A stretch of 64,000 nt of DNA from Rhodococcoides trifolii (GTDB lineage Bacteria > Actinomycetota > Actinomycetes > Mycobacteriales > Mycobacteriaceae): positions 868,001 through 932,000 of the forward strand of contig NZ_BMCU01000001.1 of the NCBI RefSeq assembly GCF_014635345.1, given 5' to 3'. The notes under the pieces were generated by a model, which was not told the origin of the DNA, did not search any database, and saw only the letters and a program-made list of their open reading frames with translations. The stretch's first letter is position 1. Each line of letters opens with the position of its first letter. This document shows positions 47,053-58,120 of this stretch, in pieces. The position numbers and the translations under genes are program-made.

Positions 47053-47769
47053 ATGACAGCCCCTCCCGACGGCACTCTGCGCACCCTTCGCGACGAGTTC
47101 ACTCGGTTCACCATGTCGTACCAATTCGGCATGGAAGAGCTCCTCACCAAGATCAACATCTTGAAGGAGGAGTTCACCCATCTGCACAGCTACAGCCCGA
47201 TCGAGCACGTCGGATCACGAATCAAGACCCCGGACAGCATCACGGCCAAAGCAATTCGAAAGAACATCCCGCTCAACTTCGACAGCCTGCGAGCGCAGAT
47301 GTTCGACATCGCCGGCATTCGCATCACCTGCAGCTTCATCGAAGACACCTACAAGGTGAAGGACATGCTCGCCGGCCAGCACGACGTCCGGGTCGTCGAG
47401 TTCGAGGACTACATCGCGAACCCGAAACCGAACGGCTACAAGAGTCTTCACATGATCGTGGAGGTGCCGGTGTTCCTGTCCGACCGTGTGCAGCCGGTGT
47501 TCGCCGAGATCCAGATCCGCACCATCGCCATGGATTTCTGGGCCAGCCTCGAACACAAGATCTTCTACAAGTACGACGGCGAGGTGCCGCAGTCCATTCG
47601 CGACGAACTACAGGACGCAGCCGACGTCGCAGGCCGCCTCGACGTCAAGATGGAGCACCTGCACAACGAGGTGCAGGCATTGGATGCGCGACGCGAGAAC
47701 GGCAAGGACAACGCGCCGGACCTGCAGGAGCGGTTCCTACGTTCGTTGATCTCGGGGAAGGGATTATGA
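47053..47769 (+). CDS. Small alarmone synthetase (GTP pyrophosphokinase family)
   Basis: 238 residues, a stand-alone RelA/SpoT-type synthetase domain without hydrolase or regulatory domains (RelQ-like). Motifs include SPIEHVGSRIKTPDSITAKA, MFDIAGIRITCSFIEDTY, the NPKPNGYKSLHMIVEV segment and EIQIRTIAMDFWASLEHKI. It would make (p)ppGpp from GDP/GTP and ATP. Unusual neighbours for a stringent-response gene, but homologues in actinobacteria are often isolated. Confidence 0.88.
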   Translation: MTAPPDGTLRTLRDEFTRFTMSYQFGMEELLTKINILKEEFTHLHSYSPIEHVGSRIKTPDSITAKAIRKNIPLNFDSLRAQMFDIAGIRITCSFIEDTYKVKDMLAGQHDVRVVEFEDYIANPKPNGYKSLHMIVEVPVFLSDRVQPVFAEIQIRTIAMDFWASLEHKIFYKYDGEVPQSIRDELQDAADVAGRLDVKMEHLHNEVQALDARRENGKDNAPDLQERFLRSLISGKGL

Positions 47770-47789
47770 CGAAATGTGGGCTACCTGAC

Positions 47790-48518
47790 TCACGATCCGA
47801 ACGATTCCAGCGCTCCCACATAGCTTTTCGGTAGCGGAGCGGCGAACTCTCCTCGCTTGCCCGTCTGCAGCCCCAGCGTGACGAGCGACTGCACGAACAG
47901 CGTCGCCGCCGCGACGCCGTCGACGACCGGAACGCCGATCTCGTCCGAAATGTGTTTGCACAGGTCTGCCATTCCGGCGCACCCGAGAACGATGGCATCG
48001 GAACCGTCGTCGAGAATCGCTTGACGACACGCCTCGGTGATCAACTTCAAGGCGTCGGGATTCGTCTCCAGCTCGAGCACAGGAATTTCGCACGCGTGGA
48101 TCCCACGGCACTGCCGCGCGAAACCGTAATGCTCGGCGAGGTCCTGTGCGCGCCCGATGGTTCGGCCCAGCGTGGTGACGACGGAGAATCCGCGACCGAG
48201 AAAACTTGCGGCATGCATTGCGGCTTCGGCAATTCCGATCACCGGACCGGTCGCGAGCTCACGCGCGGCGTCCATGCCGGGATCGCCGAAGCAGGCGACC
48301 ACGTACCCGTCGGCTCCGTCTCGCTCGCCCTTCGCGATCTCGTCGAGCAGACCGGGGACGGACAGGGCTTCGTCGTAGTGGCTCTCGATGGACGCCGGAC
48401 CCATGGCCGGGCTGACCGCCTCGACGAGCGTGCCCGGGCCGACGACGGCCCGGGCACACTGTTCGATCGTGGCGGTCATCGACCAGGTGGTGTTGGGGTT
48501 GATGACCTTGATCAGCAC
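47790..48518 (-). CDS. Hydantoin/allantoin racemase (Asp/Glu racemase family)
   Basis: 242 residues. The two catalytic cysteines are at C76 (VVACFGDPG) and C180 (LGCAGMADL), positions matching those of characterised hydantoin racemases (Cys76/Cys181). The start INPNTTWSMT is also typical. Transcribed with the NCS1 transporter (9-bp gap) and a GntR regulator, consistent with ureide or hydantoin use. Confidence 0.85.
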   Translation of the reverse strand: MLIKVINPNTTWSMTATIEQCARAVVGPGTLVEAVSPAMGPASIESHYDEALSVPGLLDEIAKGERDGADGYVVACFGDPGMDAARELATGPVIGIAEAAMHAASFLGRGFSVVTTLGRTIGRAQDLAEHYGFARQCRGIHACEIPVLELETNPDALKLITEACRQAILDDGSDAIVLGCAGMADLCKHISDEIGVPVVDGVAAATLFVQSLVTLGLQTGKRGEFAAPLPKSYVGALESFGS

Positions 48519-48527
48519 GAGGGAATG

Positions 48528-50111
48528 CTAGCTCCTCACGGGGACGTCGAAATTGGTGACGGCCAGCCGTGTCTTCTTCGCCAGGAACATGTAGACGAGG
48601 AATCCGAGTCCGCACCCGATGAACCAGCTGTACTTCGACGCGGTCGACATGCCGGGTATTTCCATGCCCTCCAAGGCGCCGTTGAAGAGCACGGTGAACA
48701 TGGCAACGACGGCGCCGACGATGGTGGCGTACACGGCCGCTGGGTTGTAGCCCTTCTTGTACCAGTACAGGCCGGTCTTCTCCATCGAGAACAGTTCGTC
48801 GACCACCACGTGCTGCTTGCGGATCAGGTAGTAGTCGGCGATCAGGATGCCGAACAGCGGTCCGATGAACGCGCCCAACGTCTCCAGGGTGAGGTGGATG
48901 ACGTCGGGATTGTTGTACAGGTTCCACGGGGTGATGAGCACCGATCCGACGGCGGCGATCATGCCGCCCGCACGCCAGCTGATGCGCTGCGGATCGACGT
49001 TCGAGAAGTCGAACGCGGGGGAGATGAAGTTGGCGACGATGTTGATGCCGATGGTCGCGATGGTGAACGTCAACGCGCCCAACACGATTGCGAAGGTGCT
49101 GTCGATACGGGCCACGGTCTCGACCGGGTCGGTCAGCAGTTCGCCGAACACCGGCACGGTGAGCGACGCCGTCACGACCACGAGGATCGAGAACACGAGG
49201 AAGTTGACGGGCAGTCCGAGGAAGTTGCCCTTCTTCACCGCCGCGTAGGACTTGCCGTAGCGCGAGAAGTCGCCGAAGTTGAGCATCGGTCCGGAGAAGT
49301 AGGACACGACCAGTGCGATGGCACCGAGCATGACCGGGATGGCGTCGAGCCCGGTGTACTGGACGTCGCCGAGGTTCAGATCGATCGCACTCCACCCGGC
49401 CTTCCAGATGAGGTAGCCGCAGAGCATGAACATGACGACGTAGACGGCGGGGCCGCAGAAGTCGATGAACTTGCGGATCGACTCCATTCCGCGCCAGAAC
49501 ACGGCGGCCTGCACGACCCAGAGGAAGAGGAAGCTGGCCCAGCCCAACAGCGAGAGTCCGAGGAAGCCGTAGTCCGCGACGACGGCGTACTTGCCCAGGC
49601 TGGGGAACAGCTTGATGAGCACGATGTCCAGGGCCGCCGACGCCAGGAAGGTCTGAATTCCGTACCAGGCCACCGCGATCAATCCGCGAATGATGGCCGG
49701 GATGTTGGCACCCAGGACACCGAAGACGCTGCGGCAGATCACCGGATACGGAACGCCCGTCACCTGTGAGGGCTTGGCCACGAGGTTGCAGAGGAAGTAC
49801 ACGATGGTGATGCCCACCAGCAGCGACACCAGGACCTGCCAGCTGGCCAGCCCGAGCGCGAAAAGGCTGCCGGCCGTGACGTATCCGCCCACCGAGTGCA
49901 CGTCCGACATCCAGAAGGCGAAGAGGTTGTAGGAGGTCCACGACTGCTTCTTCAGCGGCGCGAGGTCCTCGTTGGTCAACCGTGGGTGGTAGCCGTCCTT
50001 GATGAGACCGCCGCCGACGGGATGGCCGGACGCCTCGATCAGATCGTTGGCGCCCGGCTGGGCACCGGGGGGCGGATCGAACTTGCCCGAATGCGGAACG
50101 GTGTCGGTCAT
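48528..50111 (-). CDS. NCS1-family transporter (allantoin/hydantoin/nucleobase permease)
   Basis: 527 residues, about 12 membrane segments. The opening motif RLTNEDLAPLKKQSWTSYNLFAFWMSDVHS and VPYPVICRSVFGVLGANIPAIIRGLIAVAWYGIQT match NCS1 permeases related to Mhp1 and PucI. The partner racemase favours hydantoin or allantoin as substrate. ATG start with a GGAG site 6-9 bases upstream. The GntR gene precedes it on the same strand, 93 bp away, so one operon is likely. Confidence 0.85.
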   Translation of the reverse strand: MTDTVPHSGKFDPPPGAQPGANDLIEASGHPVGGGLIKDGYHPRLTNEDLAPLKKQSWTSYNLFAFWMSDVHSVGGYVTAGSLFALGLASWQVLVSLLVGITIVYFLCNLVAKPSQVTGVPYPVICRSVFGVLGANIPAIIRGLIAVAWYGIQTFLASAALDIVLIKLFPSLGKYAVVADYGFLGLSLLGWASFLFLWVVQAAVFWRGMESIRKFIDFCGPAVYVVMFMLCGYLIWKAGWSAIDLNLGDVQYTGLDAIPVMLGAIALVVSYFSGPMLNFGDFSRYGKSYAAVKKGNFLGLPVNFLVFSILVVVTASLTVPVFGELLTDPVETVARIDSTFAIVLGALTFTIATIGINIVANFISPAFDFSNVDPQRISWRAGGMIAAVGSVLITPWNLYNNPDVIHLTLETLGAFIGPLFGILIADYYLIRKQHVVVDELFSMEKTGLYWYKKGYNPAAVYATIVGAVVAMFTVLFNGALEGMEIPGMSTASKYSWFIGCGLGFLVYMFLAKKTRLAVTNFDVPVRS

Positions 50112-50204
50112 GGACTTCTCCTGAGAACAGTGCGCAGCAGAAAAGCGAATGAGGTGAAAAGTAACCCCGAAGTATTTCGGCCCTGTTGCGTCAGCGATAT
50201 ATCT

Positions 50205-50906
50205 TCACGAGTCCGATCGAAGTCCCGCCTCGTCGCCGATGGTGGCGATGACGCCGTTCAGCCGGTTGTGGTGGCGTTCGGACGCATCGAGCAACGTCGG
50301 GATGTCGCGCGCCACGAACGCGTCGAGCATCTCCCGGTGATCGGCCTGCAGTGCCGCGCGGTCGGTCTCTGCCACGTGCACCATCGGCTGCAGGGGTTCG
50401 GTGATGTTCCACGCCGCACCGAGCATGTGCAGAAGACGATGCATGTTCGACGGGCGCGCGAGCGCCATGTGGAACTCGCGGCTGAGCCGGTGGTATCGCT
50501 GCGGGTCGTCGATGGAATCCCGCAGTTCGGCGTCGACCGCGGTGGCAACGGCGTGATCGGTGGCCGTCGCCGCTTCCGCCGCCGCGGCGAGCGCAGCCAT
50601 CTCGAGAACCTCGCGAACGATGTACATCTCTCGTAGCTCGGCCGAAGTCAGTTGCGCCACAGCGTAACCCGCATTCGGCCGGTGATCGACCAACCCCTCG
50701 CCGATCAGTGTCTTCAGAGCTTCGCGCACCGGGATGCGGCTCACTCCGAACAGCTCGGCGACTTCACCGAGTGGAATGGGGGTCCCGGGCGGGGCGTCGC
50801 CGGCCAGAATCACGCGGCGCAATTCGTCGAGAATGGCTCCCTGCGACCCTCCGGGCGCGTCGATCGTCAGCTGCGCGAGCAGGACGGATCGACGACGGGG
50901 TGGCAC
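50205..50906 (-). CDS. GntR/FadR-subfamily regulator
   Basis: 233 residues with N-terminal winged helix (GTPIPLGEVAELFGVSRIPVREALKTLIGEGLV) and a C-terminal FCD domain (metal/ligand-binding His residues in SREFHMALARPSNMHRLLH and ERHHNRLN). Begins with GTG at 50906, only 59 bp from mftE on the other strand. It heads the permease/racemase operon and should respond to its substrate; it could also affect mftE transcription because of the shared promoter gap. Confidence 0.85.
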   Translation of the reverse strand: MPPRRRSVLLAQLTIDAPGGSQGAILDELRRVILAGDAPPGTPIPLGEVAELFGVSRIPVREALKTLIGEGLVDHRPNAGYAVAQLTSAELREMYIVREVLEMAALAAAAEAATATDHAVATAVDAELRDSIDDPQRYHRLSREFHMALARPSNMHRLLHMLGAAWNITEPLQPMVHVAETDRAALQADHREMLDAFVARDIPTLLDASERHHNRLNGVIATIGDEAGLRSDS

Positions 50907-50965
50907 CTTTCGGACTGTAGTTGCGTAGGGGCTGCGGCGCAGGCCGTACCGGCTAGGCTCTCAGC

Positions 50966-51649
50966 GTGAACAGGGTTCTGGGGGAGCAGCGGTGGCCGGA
51001 TGTGGACAAGTCCGCGCTCGTAGCGGTCCCCGTCGGGTCACTCGAGCAACATGGGCCGCATCTGCCCCTCGACACCGACACACGCATCGCTACCGCTGTG
51101 GCACAAGCGGTTCCCGGCGGAATGCTCGCGCCCGCGATCGCCTACGGGGCCAGCGGCGAACACGACGGATTCGCCGGAACCATCTCGATCGGCATCGCCG
51201 CGCTCGAGACCGTCCTCGTCGAGTACGGACGGTCCGCGTGCCTGTGGGCGTCGCGCGTCGTCTTCGTCAACGGGCACGGTGGTAACGCGTCGGCGGTACG
51301 CGCTGCGGTGATGCTTCTCCGTCACGAGGGGCGAGACGTCGCATGGTTCCCCTGCGCCGTCCCCGGAGCCGACGCCCACGCCGGACTCACCGAGACGTCG
51401 ATCATGCTCGCCCTCGACCCGGACTCCGTGTCCGTCGACAAACTCGCCCCGGGCGCGCTGGATCCCATCGGCGAGATCATGCCGCGGTTACGCGCCGAGG
51501 GAGTCCTCGGAGTCGCCCCCAGCGGCGTTCTCGGAGACCCGACGAAGGCCGACGCGAAGGAGGGACAGGAGATGCTCGACGAACTTCGCGCTCGTTTCGA
51601 GGCCGCCGTGTCGGCCTGGAAACCGCGAAGTGGCGGAAATCTGGCCTGA
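50966..51649 (+). CDS. mftE: Mycofactocin peptidase (creatininase family)
   Basis: 227 residues. Metal-ligand motifs of the creatininase fold: [42 protein letters not shown] and [11 protein letters not shown]. It cleaves the cross-linked C-terminal Val-Tyr unit from modified MftA. Normally adjacent to mftD, here it is preceded by a 6.4-kb unrelated block and a divergent GntR gene, so it must have its own promoter. Confidence 0.92.
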   Translation: MNRVLGEQRWPDVDKSALVAVPVGSLEQHGPHLPLDTDTRIATAVAQAVPGGMLAPAIAYGASGEHDGFAGTISIGIAALETVLVEYGRSACLWASRVVFVNGHGGNASAVRAAVMLLRHEGRDVAWFPCAVPGADAHAGLTETSIMLALDPDSVSVDKLAPGALDPIGEIMPRLRAEGVLGVAPSGVLGDPTKADAKEGQEMLDELRARFEAAVSAWKPRSGGNLA

Positions 51650-51708
51650 GACAGCCCAATATCGGGCTCCTTGTGACATACGACAATCCGGTTGCTTACG
51701 ATGACCCG

Positions 51709-53103
51709 ATGCACAACGGTCGGTTGCCCGATGGATTCGGGGTGAGAATCGACCCGCACGTGAAATCCCTGTCCGGTGGTCGCGTTCTGATCGGCGGATC
51801 GCCCACCCGCATGTTGATGTTGGCACCCGCCGCCGCCGCGATGATCGGCGACGGATTCCTGAAGGTGAGCGATACCGATTCCGCCGCCGTGGCGCGTCGG
51901 CTACTGGACTCGGGTGTGGGCAATCCCCGACCGATGTCGACGCCGTCTGCAGCGGACGTGACCGTCGTGGTCCCCGTCCGAGACAACCACGCCGGGCTCG
52001 AGCGACTCCTCCACGCGCTGCGCGGTCTGTGCGTTCTCGTCGTCGACGACGGTTCGACGGTTCCCGTCGACACGAGTACGTGGGGTCTGCAGACGGGATC
52101 CGTCACGATCGTCCGGCACCCGATCTCGCAGGGTCCGGCCGCCGCTCGTAACACCGGACTCGAATCGGCCACAACCGATTTCGTGGCGTTTCTCGACTCC
52201 GACGTGGTTCCCCGCAAGGGTTGGCTGGAAGTGATCCTGAGTCATTTCTCCGATCCGTCGGTCGGTCTGGTCGCCCCGCGCATCGTGGCACTCGAGCCCG
52301 AGGGCAGTGCCCTCGCCCGGTACGAGCACGCGCGCAGCTCTCTCGACCTCGGTCGCAAGGAAGCACCCGTGCACCCGGGTGGGCCGGTGTCGTACGTTCC
52401 CAGCGCCGCCGTCGTGGTCCGCCGCCGCGCGGCCGTCGAGTGCAAGGGTTTCGACGCGTCGATGCACGTCGCCGAGGACGTCGATCTGTGCTGGCGCCTC
52501 GAAGACGCGGGGTGGCGGTTGCGGTACGAGCCAGTGGCGCAGGTGGCGCACGATCACCGCATCGATTTCCGTAAATGGTTCCAGCGCAAGATGTTCTACG
52601 GAACCGGTGCGGCACCGCTCGCAGCGCGGCACGCAGGGAAGGTGCCGCCCATCGCGCTGTCGAAGTCCACGTTGCTCGCCTGCCTTCTCGCCGCGTCGGC
52701 CACCCGATTCGGACTCCTCGGACTGCTGGCCACCCTGGCCGTGACGGTGACGCGCCTGCGACGAGTCTTCGTCGACCTCGACAATCCCACCCGTCTGGCC
52801 GGTCTGTTCGCCGTGCAAGGTTTCGTCGGCGGGATGTGGCAGCTCGCGTCGGCCATGATGCGGCACTACTGGCCGGTGACGATCGTGGCGATGCTGCTCT
52901 CTCGCCGCATACGGAGGCTCGCCATCTCGATCGCACTCGTCGAAGGCACGTGGGACTGGTTCGAACACCGAGAGCCCGGCGGTCTCGGGCCGGTGCGCTA
53001 CACGGCGTACAAACGGCTCGACGACATCGCCTACGGCGCGGGGCTGTGGTCCGGCGTGCTGGAGAGCCGCGATCCGCGCGCGCTCGCACCCCGGTTGGTG
53101 TGA
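51709..53103 (+). CDS. mftF: Mycofactocin glycosyltransferase
   Basis: 464 residues. GT2 fold: [37 protein letters not shown] and DSDVVPR metal region, then a C-terminal hydrophobic stretch ([26 protein letters not shown]). It attaches beta-1,4-glucose units to the mycofactocin head group. The start ATG 51709 gives [17 protein letters not shown], matching family N-termini; a GTG at 51673 is possible. Starts 59 bp after mftE. Confidence 0.9.
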   Translation: MHNGRLPDGFGVRIDPHVKSLSGGRVLIGGSPTRMLMLAPAAAAMIGDGFLKVSDTDSAAVARRLLDSGVGNPRPMSTPSAADVTVVVPVRDNHAGLERLLHALRGLCVLVVDDGSTVPVDTSTWGLQTGSVTIVRHPISQGPAAARNTGLESATTDFVAFLDSDVVPRKGWLEVILSHFSDPSVGLVAPRIVALEPEGSALARYEHARSSLDLGRKEAPVHPGGPVSYVPSAAVVVRRRAAVECKGFDASMHVAEDVDLCWRLEDAGWRLRYEPVAQVAHDHRIDFRKWFQRKMFYGTGAAPLAARHAGKVPPIALSKSTLLACLLAASATRFGLLGLLATLAVTVTRLRRVFVDLDNPTRLAGLFAVQGFVGGMWQLASAMMRHYWPVTIVAMLLSRRIRRLAISIALVEGTWDWFEHREPGGLGPVRYTAYKRLDDIAYGAGLWSGVLESRDPRALAPRLV

Positions 53104-53113
53104 CAGGGCCGGC

Positions 53114-54541
53114 GTGACCCGACGTCCCGACGTCGTCGTGATCGGCGGCGGCAGTGCAGGTTCCGTCTTTGCCGCTCGCATCAGTGAGAACCCGGACCTG
53201 CGGGTGACGCTGCTGGAATCCGGTCGAGGATTCGACGCCGACTGGCCACCGGAGTTGCTCGACGCGTCGACCCTCCCGATCGGACCGGGGAGCGAGTGGA
53301 CGGATGTGATCGACGTCGAACTGACGCCGAACCGGCCGTCGTCGATTGCGCGCGGCCGGGTGCTGGGTGGGTCGGGGGCGGTCAACGGTGCGTATTTCGT
53401 CCGCGCCCGGCCGGAGGACTTCGCCCCGTGGCCGCAGTCGCAGTGGTCGTGGCCGCAGGTGCTGGCGGCGTACAGGCGCACCGAAACCGACATGGATTTC
53501 GGTGGTGCGGACCACGGGAGCGACGGGCCGATGCCGGTGATTCGCAGCGCCTCGCCGACGCCGATCACGGAGTCTTTCGAAACAGCCTGTGTCCGTAACG
53601 GATTCACCCACGTTCCCGATCTCAATTCGCATACCGCAGGCGACGGTTTCGGGCGGGTGCCGTCGAACGTATCCGAGGGGAAACGTATCAACGCGGCACT
53701 GGCCTACCTGGTGCCCGCGCGGAACCGCACCAACCTGGAGATCCGGACGGAGACGTCCGTCGGCCGGATTCTGTTCGACGGAACCACCGTGGTGGGCGTC
53801 GAAGGGCGAGACGCGAACGGGCCGTTCGTCCTCGAGTGCGACCGCGTGGTCCTGGCCGCCGGGGCCGTCCGCACGCCTGGACTTCTGATGCATTCCGGGA
53901 TCGGCCCGGAGTCGGAGCTTCGAGCGCTGGGAATCGAGGTGCTCGTCGACCTGCCCGGTGTGGGCCGCGGCGTGCGCGACCATCCCGAAGTTGCCGTGCC
54001 GTATTCGTTGCCGCACAACTCGATCGGCGGCACACCGCTCCAGTCCGTGCTCCATCACGACGGCCTCGAGCTACGACCGTTCTCGTCCTCGTTCGACCGC
54101 ATGATCGCGGGACTTCCGGTCTCCGATCCGTCCATCGGCGTCGCTCTGATGAACCCGACGAGTCGCGGAGACATCGTGGTGCCGCGAGACCCGTACGAGC
54201 CGCCCAGAATCCGGTACCGGTACCTCGAGTCGGCCGACGATCGTGACGCCTTAGCGGCGGGCGTCGAACTCGCGCGTTCGTTGCTGGCGACCATGGGGTT
54301 CGAGCCCGATGCGCCGGCCGCGCTGACGAGCCGGCTCGGAACCTCGTTGCATCTGTGCGGAAGTGCGCGGATGGGTGACGACGACAGCGCGGTGGTCGAC
54401 GAACGATGCCGGGTGCGAGGAGTCGACGGTCTGTCCGTCGTCGATACCTCCGTGTTCGCGTCGGTACCCTCGCGCGGTCCTCACGCGAGCGCCCTGATGG
54501 TGGCCGAGCGGGCCGCTGAGCTGTACCGACACCGTCTGTGA
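53114..54541 (+). CDS. mftG: Mycofactocin-associated GMC oxidoreductase
   Basis: 475 residues. FAD-binding N-terminus VVVIGGGSAGSVFAARIS, GMC signature RGRVLGGSGAVNGAYFVR, and a C-terminal catalytic His region SLHLCGSARMGDDDSAVVD. In mycobacteria MftG re-oxidises mycofactocinol and links it to respiration, and is needed for ethanol growth. It begins 10 bp after mftF. Completes the biosynthetic and use genes of the locus. Confidence 0.9.
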   Translation: MTRRPDVVVIGGGSAGSVFAARISENPDLRVTLLESGRGFDADWPPELLDASTLPIGPGSEWTDVIDVELTPNRPSSIARGRVLGGSGAVNGAYFVRARPEDFAPWPQSQWSWPQVLAAYRRTETDMDFGGADHGSDGPMPVIRSASPTPITESFETACVRNGFTHVPDLNSHTAGDGFGRVPSNVSEGKRINAALAYLVPARNRTNLEIRTETSVGRILFDGTTVVGVEGRDANGPFVLECDRVVLAAGAVRTPGLLMHSGIGPESELRALGIEVLVDLPGVGRGVRDHPEVAVPYSLPHNSIGGTPLQSVLHHDGLELRPFSSSFDRMIAGLPVSDPSIGVALMNPTSRGDIVVPRDPYEPPRIRYRYLESADDRDALAAGVELARSLLATMGFEPDAPAALTSRLGTSLHLCGSARMGDDDSAVVDERCRVRGVDGLSVVDTSVFASVPSRGPHASALMVAERAAELYRHRL

Positions 54542-54580
54542 GCTGCGTTACAGTAGGATGAAACAGTCGAAAGGTCGGAT

Positions 54581-55870
54581 GTGAGCACCTTCTCTGCTGC
54601 GCCGGGGAACCCCTGGGTAGCCGTTCGTCCGGGAGAGGACACGCGCGCCCTGGCGCGGTCGGTGTCCAAAGCACACGAAACCTTTGTCGCACACCGCCTG
54701 AACACCGATATCGGTCCGTCGAACGTTCGCTCCGTCGTCATGGATTCCTGGATGCGCAGCCGCCGCATGGGTGTCGATCCGGACCGCGGAACCGAAGGAC
54801 TGCTCAGCGGTATCGAGCTCGAGCAGTACCGCAACGACCACCCCATGTCGATCATTCGGCCGGTGGTGCGCAAGTTGCTCGTCGAAGACGCCGCCGACAC
54901 CGGACTTCTGGTCGCCATCACCGACGCGTCGGGACGGATGCTGTGGGTCGAAGGCGACTCCGCCGCCAAGGATCGCGCCACGGCCATGAACTTCGTCGAG
55001 GGTTCCGACTGGAGCGAATCCCGTGTCGGAACCAACGCACCGGGCACCGCGCTCGCCATCGACCACAGCGTCCAAATCTTTGCTGCAGAACATTTTTCGC
55101 GACCGGTGCAGGACTGGAGCTGCTCGGCCGCTCCCGTCCACCACCCGCTGACAGGGCAGATTCTCGGCGCCATCGACATTACCGGCGGGCCCGGTGTCGC
55201 CGTCCCCGCGGTGCTCTCTCTCGTGCGTGCGACGGTGGCCGCAGCGGAGTCCGAGCTGAGGCTGCACCTGCTCGAGAGCCCGCACCTGGCGCTCGATCTC
55301 GCCCCACGTCTGGAAGTGCTCGGCGCCGGGCGCGCGACGCTGGTACGTGGTCACGCACGCATCCACCTCTCGCAACGTCATGCCGAGGTGTTGTTGCTGC
55401 TGATCACCCACCCAGAGGGTGTGAGTTCCGATGCTCTCGCGGCTCTGCTCGACGAGGGCGACCTCGACTCGGTCACCATCCGTGCCGAGATGTCGCGCCT
55501 GCGAAAGGTTTTCGGTGCGGAGGGACTCGGGTCACGTCCCTACCGACTCATGACAGAGCTGCGGTCCGATGTTGGGGACGTGCGCTCCGCGCTCGACCGC
55601 GGTGACATCGCCGCGGCGCTGCGTCTCTACTCCGGGCCGCTGCTGCCCGCGTCGTACGCCCCCGGTGTCGAGGACATTCGTGAGGAACTGCGCGTCCGGA
55701 TGCAGGCCGAGTTGCTGCGGGTCGGCGATCCGGTGCTGCTGGCGCGGTGGACGTCGTCGGTGCACGGACGTGAGGATGCGTCGGCCTGGACGGCGTACTT
55801 GAGTTCGCTCGATCCGTCGTCGGCGCTTCACGCGCAGGTCAAGGCCCGCCTCGACCTGCTCGGTCGCTGA
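54581..55870 (+). CDS. GAF-domain winged-helix transcriptional regulator of aldehyde dehydrogenase
   Basis: 429 residues. An N-terminal region resembling AcoR-type regulators (MDSWMRSRRMGVDPDRG) is followed by a GAF domain (about 85-215, with SDWSESRVGTNAPGTAL) and a C-terminal OmpR/BTAD-like winged helix (ARIHLSQRHAEVLLLLITHPEGVSSD to about residue 345). No AAA+ sigma-54-interaction domain is present, so it is not a classic NtrC type. Located directly upstream of the acetaldehyde dehydrogenase, in the arrangement known from other actinobacteria, it should activate that gene. GTG start. Confidence 0.82.
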   Translation: MSTFSAAPGNPWVAVRPGEDTRALARSVSKAHETFVAHRLNTDIGPSNVRSVVMDSWMRSRRMGVDPDRGTEGLLSGIELEQYRNDHPMSIIRPVVRKLLVEDAADTGLLVAITDASGRMLWVEGDSAAKDRATAMNFVEGSDWSESRVGTNAPGTALAIDHSVQIFAAEHFSRPVQDWSCSAAPVHHPLTGQILGAIDITGGPGVAVPAVLSLVRATVAAAESELRLHLLESPHLALDLAPRLEVLGAGRATLVRGHARIHLSQRHAEVLLLLITHPEGVSSDALAALLDEGDLDSVTIRAEMSRLRKVFGAEGLGSRPYRLMTELRSDVGDVRSALDRGDIAAALRLYSGPLLPASYAPGVEDIREELRVRMQAELLRVGDPVLLARWTSSVHGREDASAWTAYLSSLDPSSALHAQVKARLDLLGR

Positions 55871-55871
55871 C

Positions 55872-55884
55872 GCAACGTAGTTGC
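55872..55884. promoter_or_regulatory. Inverted repeat upstream of aldehyde dehydrogenase
   Basis: GCAAC-GTA-GTTGC, a perfect 5-bp inverted repeat with 3-bp centre, right after the regulator's stop and 80 bp before the aldehyde dehydrogenase start. Candidate binding site of the GAF/winged-helix protein. Confidence 0.4.
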
Positions 55885-55963
55885 AACCTTCCCCGGCCTA
55901 GTGTCCTGCATCACAGGCCTTCGGTATGTCCGGAGGCAGGTCTGACGAAGGAGCACCAACACA

Positions 55964-57486
<1,523 letters not shown>

Positions 57487-57487
<1 letters not shown>

Positions 57488-58020
57488 TGGTCCTTGCCCC
57501 TCCGCGTATGAAGGCGACCGTGGCAGCGATGGACCTGCTGCGGAAGCTTCGTGGCGCCAACGGCGGCCTGATGATGCATCAGTCCGGCGGATGCTGCGAT
57601 GGCTCGTCTCCGATGTGTTACCCCGCAGGCGAATTCATCGTCGGTGACCGGGACGTCCTGCTCGGTCTGCTCGACCTTCGGGTCGCCGTCGATGAGGTGG
57701 GAACGGACCTGCCCGACGGTGACGACGCTGTGGCCGTGTGGATCTCAGGATCGCAGTTCCAGGCGTGGAAGCACACTCAGCTCGTGCTGGACGTGGTTCC
57801 CGGTCGGGGCAGCGGCTTCTCCCTCGAGACGCCCGAAGGATTGCGGTTCCTCAGCCGCGGTAGAGCGTTCACCGCGGAGGAGAACGATCTCCTGGCCGAC
57901 GTACAGGCGTTCGTCGGGGTCGACTGGGAAGAAGGTCGACGCCCACCGGTTCCCGACGAGGCCATCGTCGTCGCCGAGGCGGTCGATGCGTGCCCGGTGC
58001 CCGGGATGGCGCTGCAGTAA
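57487..58020 (+). CDS. DUF779 protein associated with acetaldehyde dehydrogenase
   Basis: 177 residues. Conserved DUF779 motif MMHQSGGCCDGSSPMCYPAG, with a cluster of four cysteines that could bind metal, and a WKHTQLVLDVVPGRGSGFSLE region. Always found next to ExaC-like dehydrogenases; the function is unknown. A C-terminal extension of about 50 residues follows the core domain. The ATG shares one base with the previous stop. Confidence 0.85.
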
Positions 58021-58028
58021 CTCGAAAG

Positions 58029-58075
58029 AATCCGGTGTCGAGCGGTTGATTTTACGAACCGCTCGGCACCGGATT
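58029..58075 (+). terminator. Strong hairpin terminator after the DUF779 gene
   Basis: Left arm 58029-58047 (AATCCGGTGTCGAGCGGTT) pairs with right arm 58057-58075 over 19 bp with a single mismatch; the loop is 9 nt. It separates the aldehyde dehydrogenase operon from the ethanolamine genes. Confidence 0.93.
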
Positions 58076-58120
58076 TCTCGTGTTAACACCGGCGGTACAA
58101 AAGCGGCCTATCGTCCAATC

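Noticed and set aside
47952..49769. 605-codon plus-strand frame opposite the racemase and NCS1 permease genes
   Set aside because: The opposite strand has two proteins with clear catalytic cysteines and transporter motifs; this frame is low-complexity.
44519..50965. Mobile genetic element or genomic island in the mft gap
   Set aside because: No transposase, integrase, direct repeats or tRNA was seen, so I describe it as an insertion block only by comparison with mycobacterial gene order.
54581..55870. Sigma-54-dependent activator for the aldehyde dehydrogenase
   Set aside because: The protein has a GAF domain and a winged helix but no AAA+ GAFTGA-type domain, and no -24/-12 promoter was recognised.
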